Assembly (NCBI GenBank): GCA_964606575.1 | Contig: CAZSHA010000038.1 | Location: forward strand, 1 to 21,275 | Reading direction: 5' to 3' | DNA from: RGIG4576 sp964606575 | GTDB taxonomy: Bacteria > Bacteroidota > Bacteroidia > Bacteroidales > Muribaculaceae | DNA length: 21,275 nucleotides | Part shown: positions 15,819-21,275 of the stretch, piece by piece | How positions within the stretch are numbered: the first letter of the stretch is position 1 | How the letters are laid out: the number at the start of each line of letters is the position of its first letter | Notes under the pieces: generated by a model | What the model saw: the letters and a program-made list of their open reading frames with translations, nothing else | What the model was told of the DNA's origin: nothing | Databases searched by the model: none | Translations under genes and position numbers: made by a program

Positions 15819-16826
15819 TTATTTCTTGTGCGCGAGCATGTATTGCGCTATTTGCACAGCGTTAAGTGCAGCACCTTTCTTTATTTGGTCGCCCACTAGC
15901 CAGAATGTCAAACCGTTTTCGTTAGCTAGGTCTTTGCGTATTCTACCCACATAGACTGGGTCTTGGTTGGCTACGAAAAGCGGCATTGGGTATTTTTTTT
16001 CTGCCGGCTCGTCTACTAGCACTACGCCTTCTGCCTTGCTGAATGCCTTACGAGCTTCCTCGGGCGTGATAGGGCGTTCTGTTTCAATCCAAATAGCTTC
16101 GCTATGTGCGCGAAGAACCGGTACACGCACACATGTGGCACTTACGCTTATTTCTGGCTCGTGCATGATTTTGCGTGTTTCGTGGAACATCTTCATCTCC
16201 TCTTTGGTGTAGTCGTTGTCTTGGAATACGTCGATGTGGGGGATGAGGTTGTAGGCTAGCTGATAGGCGAATTTGTTTACAGTAGGAGTCTTGCCGGTCG
16301 CAATCTCGTTGTATTGCTCTACAAGCTCGTCCATAGCTACAGCACCTGCTCCGCTTGCTGCTTGATAGGTTGCCACATGCACACGCTTAATCTTGGAAAT
16401 GTCGTTAAGCGGTTTTAATGCCACTACCATTTGAATAGTTGTGCAGTTAGGGTTTGCTATGATGTTGCGTGGAGTGTTGAAAGCGTCGTCGCCGTTCACT
16501 TCAGGCACAACAAGTGGCACATCCTTGTCCATGCGGAATGCGCTGGAGTTGTCAATCATAATAGTACCATGCTTGGTGATGGTTTCGGCAAATTCTTTGG
16601 AAGTACCGGCTCCAGCCGATGCAAAAGCTATATCAACACCTTTGAAATCGTCGTTGTGTTGTAGCTCTTTCACTGTTACTTCTTTGCCTCTGAAATTGTA
16701 TGTTCGTCCAGCGCTGCGTTTCGACCCGAAAAGTAATAATTCGGTTATAGGGAAGTTCTGCTCATCAAGAACACGTAGGAATTCTTGACCTACCGCACCG
16801 CTTGCGCCAATGATAGCTACTTTCAT
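15819..16826 (-). CDS. asd: aspartate-semialdehyde dehydrogenase
   Basis: Catalyses NADPH-dependent reduction of aspartyl phosphate to aspartate semialdehyde, the branch point for lysine/diaminopimelate, threonine and methionine. The 335-aa product starts MKVAIIGASGAVGQEF, with the NADP-binding GASGAVG at 7-13. The catalytic cysteine C128 is in NPNCTTIQ, followed by QAASGAGAVAMDEL (155-168) and the catalytic histidine H241 in VPVLRAHSEAIW. The length matches the bacterial family. The frame is open a further 75 codons upstream, but that extension runs through the promoter and into the start of the divergent antiporter gene, so the ATG at 16824-16826 is the real start. It ends at a clear intrinsic terminator and appears monocistronic. 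Confidence 0.96.
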   Translation of the reverse strand: MKVAIIGASGAVGQEFLRVLDEQNFPITELLLFGSKRSAGRTYNFRGKEVTVKELQHNDDFKGVDIAFASAGAGTSKEFAETITKHGTIMIDNSSAFRMDKDVPLVVPEVNGDDAFNTPRNIIANPNCTTIQMVVALKPLNDISKIKRVHVATYQAASGAGAVAMDELVEQYNEIATGKTPTVNKFAYQLAYNLIPHIDVFQDNDYTKEEMKMFHETRKIMHEPEISVSATCVRVPVLRAHSEAIWIETERPITPEEARKAFSKAEGVVLVDEPAEKKYPMPLFVANQDPVYVGRIRKDLANENGLTFWLVGDQIKKGAALNAVQIAQYMLAHKK

Positions 16827-16876
16827 ATTGATATGTTTTTGGTTAAATTGTAAATCTTTTAAATTAAAATCGGGTG

Positions 16877-16884
16877 CAAATATA
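16877..16884 (-). promoter_or_regulatory. -7 box for asd
   Basis: On the minus strand this reads TATATTTG, followed by CA, a very typical Bacteroidetes -7 sequence. A TTTA about 18-19 nt upstream is a possible weak -33. It points to a start near 16870 and a leader of about 45 nt. Confidence 0.65.
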
Positions 16885-16894
16885 CGATTTTTTT

Positions 16895-16902
16895 TAATTT
16901 TG
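16895..16902 (+). promoter_or_regulatory. -7 box for the antiporter gene
   Basis: TAATTTTG matches TAnnTTTG and lies 30 nt before the ATG at 16933. Its -33 region would overlap the asd -7 box, so the two divergent promoters share DNA. Confidence 0.55.
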
Positions 16903-16932
16903 TAAACTATTAACCAGAAAACACCTATTTCT

Positions 16933-19119
16933 ATGGACTCAACTGCTTCAACGCAAGCTATAATAACCAACCCCGTGCTTATATTTTTCACGGTATTGGT
17001 GATATTGGTGACAGCTCCTTTGATTTTTAAGAAATTGAAGGTGCCGCACATTGTGGGTATTATATTGGCTGGAGTGATTGTTGGACCTTACGGATTTCAT
17101 TTGTTGGATAGGGACAGCAGTTTCCAGATTTTCGGTCAGGTGGGCTTGCTTTACTTGATGTTCTTGGCTGGTCTGGAGATAGATATGTACCACTTGCGTA
17201 AGAATATGAACAAGGGGCTTGTGTTCGGATTGTACACTTTATTTATTCCGTTGATAGTGGGAATGGTGGCTTCGGTGGCTTTGCTCGACGTGAACTGGAC
17301 TACTGCGGTGCTGCTGGCCTGTATGTATGCTTCGCACACGCTTATAGCCTATCCTGTGGCATCACGTTTCGGCGTGACCAAATGCCCAGTGGTGCTTATT
17401 TCGATAGTGGGAACTATTATTGCCATTTTAGGCTCATTGCTGGTGTTGGCAGTCACAGTGGATGCCGAGAGGTCGGGCGAGTTCTCGTTGCGTGGTGTGC
17501 TGTTGCTGTTGCTTAATCTCGTATTATATTGTGCCTTTGTGCTATATTTATATCCGCGTATCACCCGCTGGTTTTTCAAGACATTCAGCGACCAAGTGAC
17601 GCAGTACGTTTTCGTGCTTGCTATGGTGTTCTTTTCGTCATGGCTGGCACAAGTGATAGGGCTAGAACCGGTGCTGGGCGCATTCTTGGCTGGCTTGGTA
17701 CTTAATAGGTATGTGCCGGTGTCTTCGCCGTTGATGAGCCGTATAGAATTTGTGGGCAATGCGATCTTCATCCCGTATTTCTTGATAGGAGTGGGTATGA
17801 TGATAAATATAAGGGCTATATCCAATTGGGACACGTTGTGGGTGTCGTTCAATATGATAGTGGTGGCGATTGCCGTGAAATGGCTAGCAGCATGGGCTGC
17901 GCAGAAGACGTATAAGATGCGTTCGATGGAGCGTGGCATGATGTTCGGATTGTCTACTGCGCACACGGCGGTTGCTCTTGCCGTGGTGATGATTGGCTAT
18001 GAAATGGTGCTGCCCGACGGTACGAGGTTGCTTAACGAGTCGATTATGAACGGCGTTATCTTAATGATTTTGGTGACATGTGCATTAGCTCCTATAATCA
18101 CTGCTGGTGCGGCTGCAAAACTGAAAGTGGATATGCTATCTCGCGGAGAGGTTGAAGATGAAGATGCTAACAAGACTCGTCGATTGAAAACCCTTATACC
18201 AGTGAGCAATCCTATCACAGCATCATCGCTCGTGGATGTGGCATTGATGATGAAACGGAAGCCTACCGATGACTCGTTGTTGGCACTTCATGTGCGTAAC
18301 GACAATTCGTCCGGGTCGGTGGCGATAGGGCAGAATGCTTTAAGACTGGCAGCTGAGTCGACAAAGGCGGTAAACTTGAATATGCTGACGATAGAACGAT
18401 ACGACCTTAACACTGTGACTGGCATAGTGAATACGGTGAAAGAGCGGAATATCACCGATGTGATAGTGGGAATACATTCACGCAATACGGTTGTCGATTC
18501 GTTCTATGGCTCAAAGGTGGATGAACTGCTGTCGAAGTTAAATAAGATGGTGATAATAACTCGTTGCTATATACCAGTGAATACGATAACCCGCATCGTG
18601 GTGGCTGTGCCGCAGAAAGCGGAATTTGAAACGGGGTTTGAGCTGTGGGTGATACGTCTTGCCAATATGGCGAAACGTATAGGCTGCCGCTTGATATTCT
18701 ATGCTTCGGTTGAAACGATACCGTTTATTAAAGGTGTGATTCACAGGAACCAGTACGAGATAAGAAGCGAATATGCGGTGATGAACGAGTGGGATGACTT
18801 GGTGATGCTTACCAATGTGGTGCTTGAGGACGACTTGTTTGTTGTGGTGAGTGCTCGCCGCACCTCAATATCGTTCAGCTCTGAAATGGACGAAACACCG
18901 AACATACTTTCTCGTTACTTCGGACACAGCAATCTGCTTGTGATATATCCAGAACAATTTGGTGCTGTACCTAAGTTGGAAACTTTTAGCGACCCGATAG
19001 CAAGCGATTTGGATTCTACTCCGTCGGAATTGTTGTTGAGGATTCAGGCGTGGATGCGTGTGATGAACACAAAGAAGAAAAACATAACACGACGATTAAA
19101 ATCGAAGAATAAAGGTTGA
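16933..19119 (+). CDS. CPA2-type cation/proton antiporter with C-terminal USP-like region
   Basis: A 728-aa inner-membrane protein of the monovalent cation:proton antiporter-2 (KefB/NapA-like) family, exchanging Na+ or K+ for H+. Residues 1 to about 400 hold a dozen hydrophobic segments with family features: VPHIVGIILAGVIVGPYG (about 36-53), FLAGLEIDMYHLRKN (about 77-91), the TM5-type stretch ASHTLIAYPVASRFG (about 133-147), EPVLGAFLAGLVLNRYVP (about 246-263) and FIPYFLIGVGMM (about 279-290). The ASHTL box has no acidic pair, unlike the DD or ND motifs of electrogenic and electroneutral relatives. Residues about 405-728 form a soluble domain resembling two universal-stress-protein halves, probably regulatory, instead of the RCK/TrkA-N domain of Kef proteins. 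The ion specificity is not shown. It is divergent from asd and convergent with the GlmU-like gene. Confidence 0.87.
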   Translation: MDSTASTQAIITNPVLIFFTVLVILVTAPLIFKKLKVPHIVGIILAGVIVGPYGFHLLDRDSSFQIFGQVGLLYLMFLAGLEIDMYHLRKNMNKGLVFGLYTLFIPLIVGMVASVALLDVNWTTAVLLACMYASHTLIAYPVASRFGVTKCPVVLISIVGTIIAILGSLLVLAVTVDAERSGEFSLRGVLLLLLNLVLYCAFVLYLYPRITRWFFKTFSDQVTQYVFVLAMVFFSSWLAQVIGLEPVLGAFLAGLVLNRYVPVSSPLMSRIEFVGNAIFIPYFLIGVGMMINIRAISNWDTLWVSFNMIVVAIAVKWLAAWAAQKTYKMRSMERGMMFGLSTAHTAVALAVVMIGYEMVLPDGTRLLNESIMNGVILMILVTCALAPIITAGAAAKLKVDMLSRGEVEDEDANKTRRLKTLIPVSNPITASSLVDVALMMKRKPTDDSLLALHVRNDNSSGSVAIGQNALRLAAESTKAVNLNMLTIERYDLNTVTGIVNTVKERNITDVIVGIHSRNTVVDSFYGSKVDELLSKLNKMVIITRCYIPVNTITRIVVAVPQKAEFETGFELWVIRLANMAKRIGCRLIFYASVETIPFIKGVIHRNQYEIRSEYAVMNEWDDLVMLTNVVLEDDLFVVVSARRTSISFSSEMDETPNILSRYFGHSNLLVIYPEQFGAVPKLETFSDPIASDLDSTPSELLLRIQAWMRVMNTKKKNITRRLKSKNKG

Positions 19120-19136
19120 TATGTACACAGAATAAT

Positions 19137-19164
19137 GAAAGGCGGCTCATGGGAGTCGCCTTTC
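19137..19164. terminator. hairpin terminator between convergent genes
   Basis: GAAAGGCGGCTC (19137-19148) pairs with GAGTCGCCTTTC (19153-19164), a 12-bp stem with one G-T pair and an ATGG loop. It lies 17 nt after the antiporter stop and 18 nt beyond the end of the minus-strand GlmU-like gene, so it probably serves both. Confidence 0.7.
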
Positions 19165-19182
19165 GATGTTATTGCAATTGAA

Positions 19183-20379
19183 TTATTTGTAATTGTCGGC
19201 AATAGAGAAGATGCTGTGGAAAATCTGTTTGTCGACTTCTGTTAACTCTACATGGCGACGAGCCATAGCACGCTCGGCAATGGCGAAAAATTTCACAAGC
19301 GACACATCGGTAAATCCAGCACTAGAGCCTTCGGAAAAACTGGCAACGAAATTGCGTGGGAATCCAGTGCCATGTATGTTAACCCCAACTCCTATTACTG
19401 TGGCGGTGTTGAATATGCTGTTAACACCAGCTTTTGAGTGGTCACCCATAATCAGTCCGCAGAATTGTAATCCGGTTTTAAGGAATCTGTGAGCAGGATA
19501 GTTCCACAATTTGATTTCTGTGTAATCGTTCTTTAGGTTGGAAGCGCTGCAACCAGCACCAAGATTGCACCATTCGCCTATGACAGCGTTACCCAAAAAT
19601 CCGTCATGAGCCTTGTTGCTGTAGCCTATCATCACCACGTTGTTAAGCTCACCACCCACTTTACAGAAAGGTCCAAGAGTGGTGGCGCCGTATATTTTAG
19701 ATCCCATGTTGACAAATACGTTCTCACATGCCGCAAATGGGGCTCGTATGCAAGAGCCTTCCATGATTTCGGAGTCTTTACCTATATAGATAGGACCTTT
19801 GTTTACGTTAAGGAATGCACCTTCAACGCTAGCACCTTCCTCAATGAATATTTTTGGCGTTCCATCCTCGAAATAAGGGTTGCCTATGACGGTGTTTGTG
19901 TCGCTTAGTATTTGTGACTCTCTGCCTGCCGTGATTGCTCGGAAATCATCGTGAAGTATTATGTCGTTGAATGTGAAGATGTCGTAAAGCCAATGGATTT
20001 TGTTTAATGGCTTTTCGTGTTCGAAAACTTTGCTGTAGTTTTGCTCCATGAAGTCTTCAAGCCTACCTCGGTAGGCTATGACATCTTTGCCCTGTTTGAT
20101 TTCTTCTCCTGGGTTGAGATTACACACTGCATCGGCTAACTGCTTGTCGGGAATAACATGCCCAGCGACGAAGTAGTTATCTTCGGTGGTGGAAGTGATG
20201 AATTTGGGTTGCAGGTATTCTGTGGTGAGAGGGGAGAAGGTGTCGTCGGGGAAAAAGCGTTGCCACTTCTCTTGTATTGTCGTTATACCCACCCTGATGT
20301 GGGAGATTGGGCGTGTGAACGTTAATGGTAGTAGATTCTCACGCACCTCTGGAATATCGAATATGATAATATTTTTCAT
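19183..20379 (-). CDS. Bacteroidetes-type GlmU-like sugar nucleotidyltransferase
   Basis: A 398-aa protein I recognise as the Bacteroidetes-specific putative UDP-N-acetylglucosamine diphosphorylase/glucosamine-1-phosphate N-acetyltransferase family (alternative GlmU). The N-terminal part begins MKNIIIFDIPEVRENLLPLTF and carries LTFTRPISHIRVG (19-31) instead of the classical pyrophosphorylase signature LAAGxGTRM. The C-terminal half, about 170-370, is a left-handed beta-helix of hexapeptide repeats, with stretches such as IYIGKDSEIMEG and AVIGEWCNLGAGCS, expected for acyl transfer. It would supply UDP-GlcNAc for peptidoglycan, LPS and the polysaccharide genes at the left. An ATG two codons earlier (20385) and a longer open frame to 20583 exist, but the latter crosses the promoter and rfbC. 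I chose 20379, where the family's conserved N-terminus starts. Confidence 0.85.
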   Translation of the reverse strand: MKNIIIFDIPEVRENLLPLTFTRPISHIRVGITTIQEKWQRFFPDDTFSPLTTEYLQPKFITSTTEDNYFVAGHVIPDKQLADAVCNLNPGEEIKQGKDVIAYRGRLEDFMEQNYSKVFEHEKPLNKIHWLYDIFTFNDIILHDDFRAITAGRESQILSDTNTVIGNPYFEDGTPKIFIEEGASVEGAFLNVNKGPIYIGKDSEIMEGSCIRAPFAACENVFVNMGSKIYGATTLGPFCKVGGELNNVVMIGYSNKAHDGFLGNAVIGEWCNLGAGCSASNLKNDYTEIKLWNYPAHRFLKTGLQFCGLIMGDHSKAGVNSIFNTATVIGVGVNIHGTGFPRNFVASFSEGSSAGFTDVSLVKFFAIAERAMARRHVELTEVDKQIFHSIFSIADNYK

Positions 20380-20403
20380 AACCATTATAGCGTTTATATA
20401 GTG

Positions 20404-20411
20404 CAAAGTTA
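20404..20411 (-). promoter_or_regulatory. -7 box for the GlmU-like gene
   Basis: On the minus strand this reads TAACTTTG, then CA, a perfect TAnnTTTG box 24 nt before the start codon at 20379. The -33 region is weak. Confidence 0.6.
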
Positions 20412-20412
20412 G

Positions 20413-20420
20413 TAAATTTG
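20413..20420 (+). promoter_or_regulatory. -7 box for rfbC
   Basis: TAAATTTG fits TAnnTTTG and lies 25 nt before the rfbC ATG. It is separated by a single base from the opposite-strand -7 box at 20404-20411, so both promoters can hardly be occupied at once. Confidence 0.55.
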
Positions 20421-20445
20421 TGCTATTGTTATAATAAGGTATAAT

Positions 20446-20991
20446 ATGAATTATATAGAACAATATATAAAAGGTGTGTTTGTGATAGAGCCTAAGCGTT
20501 TCGGTGATGATAGGGGATATTTCTGCGAAGTGTGGAAAAAGGAAGAGTTTGACAAGCATATTCCAGGTGTGACATTCGTGCAAGACAATGAAAGTTTGTC
20601 AAGTTTTGGCGTGTTGAGAGGATTGCATTTCCAGAAAGGCGAGTGGTCGCAAGCTAAGTTGGTGAGAGTGTCGCAAGGCTCGGTACTTGATGTAGCAGTC
20701 GACTTAAGAGGCGGTTCGCCCACTTATGGAAAACATGTGGCTGTGGAATTGAGTGCCGAGAACGGTAGGCAACTTTTCATACCTCGTGGATTTGCTCACG
20801 GATTTGTGGTTTTGAGCGAAGTGGCACAATTTCAGTATAAAGTGGATAATGTGTATGCGCCGCAAGCTGAGGCTACGTTGAAATTTGACGATGATGCGTT
20901 AGGTATTGATTGGCAGCTTGATAAGGATGAACTGTTGCTATCGCCCAAAGATAAGTTTGGTGTATTATTAAAAGATGTTAAACCTTTCTAA
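20446..20991 (+). CDS. rfbC: dTDP-4-dehydrorhamnose 3,5-epimerase
   Basis: Third enzyme of the dTDP-L-rhamnose pathway, epimerising C3 and C5 of dTDP-4-keto-6-deoxyglucose. The 181-aa cupin-fold protein is full length. Diagnostic segments are VFVIEPKRFGDDRGYFCEVW (11-30) with the substrate-binding arginine R23, FVQDNESLSS (44-53), RGLHFQ (58-63) with the catalytic H61, LDVAVDLRGGSPTYG (81-95), PRGFAHGF (113-120) and YKVDNVYAP (131-139). The partner genes rfbA, rfbB and rfbD are not next to it in this window, so it is a lone copy between the GlmU-like gene and the likely str operon. Its product probably feeds O-antigen or capsule rhamnose. Confidence 0.95.
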   Translation: MNYIEQYIKGVFVIEPKRFGDDRGYFCEVWKKEEFDKHIPGVTFVQDNESLSSFGVLRGLHFQKGEWSQAKLVRVSQGSVLDVAVDLRGGSPTYGKHVAVELSAENGRQLFIPRGFAHGFVVLSEVAQFQYKVDNVYAPQAEATLKFDDDALGIDWQLDKDELLLSPKDKFGVLLKDVKPF

Positions 20992-21019
20992 ATTAAATAG
21001 AATTTAATAATCCTCTAAC

Positions 21020-21040
21020 TGCCTATTAAAAGGCATTTTA
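21020..21040 (+). terminator. weak hairpin after rfbC
   Basis: TGCCT (21020-21024) and AGGCA (21031-21035) pair around ATTAAA and are followed by TTTTA. The 5-bp stem with a short T-tract is a plausible but weak terminator, 29 nt after the rfbC stop codon. Confidence 0.4.
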
Positions 21041-21095
21041 TGGGCTATTTATATATATTAATGTGGAGAAAATCGTGATTTTTAGGCTTAAAACG

Positions 21096-21127
21096 TTTGG
21101 TAGTTAGCTGATTAGTGCTTATCTTTG
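21096..21127 (+). promoter_or_regulatory. near-consensus strong promoter before the probable rpsL
   Basis: TTTG at 21096-21099, a 20-nt spacer and TATCTTTG at 21120-21127 match the full Bacteroidetes consensus TTTG-N19-21-TAnnTTTG. It is the best promoter in the window. Transcription would start near 21134, leaving a leader of about 130 nt before the ATG at 21265. This agrees with a highly expressed ribosomal operon. Confidence 0.75.
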
Positions 21128-21133
21128 CAAAGT

Positions 21134-21264
21134 TTTTCTGCAATGCTATGCACGAATGTATGCTAAGTTGCTGATTTAGTGTGGAAAATGCTGTGTGCTG
21201 GCTGGAGATAACAAAATGAGAAAACTGAGATTTTTAATAATTAATAAAGCAAAAAAAGAACAAA
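21134..21264 (+). promoter_or_regulatory. approximately 130-nt leader, possible ribosomal-protein leader RNA
   Basis: The stretch between the strong promoter and the downstream ATG has local pairing. TATGCA (21147-21152) can pair with TGTATG (21157-21162) around a CGAA tetraloop using two G-T pairs, and GCAA (21140-21143) with TTGC (21168-21171) can enclose it. No known riboswitch class is recognised. Long leaders of ribosomal protein operons are often autoregulatory, but that is an inference here. Confidence 0.3.
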
Positions 21265-21275
21265 ATGCCTACAAT
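21265..21275 (+). CDS. rpsL: start of a gene, probably 30S ribosomal protein S12
   Basis: The last 11 bases read ATG CCT ACA AT, coding Met-Pro-Thr and an incomplete Ile-type codon, the nearly universal start of bacterial S12 (MPTI). The strong promoter 137 nt upstream and the A-rich region just before the ATG fit a highly expressed Bacteroidetes ribosomal gene. The gene runs off the window, so identification rests on three to four residues and context. Confidence 0.55.

Noticed and set aside
16827..17051. 75-codon N-terminal extension of the asd frame
   Set aside because: It crosses the asd promoter box and the start of the divergent antiporter gene; the family start MKVAIIGASGAVG is at 16826.
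17349..17966. 205-codon open frame on the minus strand
   Set aside because: It lies entirely within the transmembrane domain of the antiporter on the other strand, has no recognisable family features, and is a shadow frame.
20380..20583. Upstream extension of the GlmU-like frame
   Set aside because: It runs through two promoter boxes and the first part of rfbC; the family N-terminus MKNIIIFD begins at 20379.
21216..21275. Small open frame MRKLRFLIINKAKK reaching the window end
   Set aside because: It overlaps the probable rpsL start in another frame within the leader and has no start context or family resemblance; a leader peptide cannot be excluded.

Overview
The window looks like a Bacteroidales chromosome, perhaps a Muribaculaceae- or Prevotella-type gut bacterium; the family is not settled by the sequence. 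Four things point this way: recurrent promoter boxes of the Bacteroidetes form TAnnTTTG, mostly without Shine-Dalgarno sequences before the genes; a Bacteroidetes-specific GlmU-like nucleotidyltransferase; a very large secreted protein ending in a Por/T9SS-like tail; and RF2 and ArgB sequences of Bacteroidetes character.

Region 1 (1-6250, + strand) is the 3' part of a surface polysaccharide (capsule/O-antigen type) operon with gaps of 2-34 nt. In order it holds the tail of an unidentified gene, a GT2 glycosyltransferase, a CapA-like metallophosphatase, a TupA-like ATP-grasp ligase, a UDP-HexNAc dehydrogenase that makes a uronic acid, an ExoA-like membrane GT2, and a WecA-type initiating phosphoglycosyl transferase. 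The first three full genes are much more AT-rich (roughly 20-38% GC in sampled lines) than the dehydrogenase (about 40%) or the core genes (about 43%), which suggests an exchangeable cassette. The CapA/TupA pair beside a uronic-acid-making enzyme suggests a polysaccharide carrying amide-linked amino acids or peptides. This is the most interesting system in the window, but it is an inference.

Region 2 (6251-6541) is a non-coding spacer between convergent genes, with two hairpins and a degenerate tandem repeat of 48-49 nt period.

Region 3 (6542-11625) is housekeeping: an ArgE/DapE-like M20 deacylase (- strand), a long-chain acyl-CoA ligase, prfB with the classical +1 programmed frameshift, and argB. 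ArgE-like and ArgB probably serve the same arginine pathway, which in Bacteroides uses N-succinyl intermediates.

Region 4 (11626-15818) holds a 1317-aa secreted phosphodiester-glycosidase-type protein with duplicated Ig-like modules, between two clear hairpin terminators.

Region 5 (15819-20991) has asd divergent from a CPA2-type cation/proton antiporter, then a GlmU-like nucleotidyltransferase divergent from rfbC (dTDP-rhamnose pathway). Both divergent pairs have closely apposed promoter boxes.

Region 6 (20992-21275) has a near-consensus promoter, a leader of about 130 nt, and the first codons (Met-Pro-Thr-) of what is probably rpsL, the start of the str ribosomal operon. No tRNA, rRNA, insertion sequence or CRISPR array was seen.
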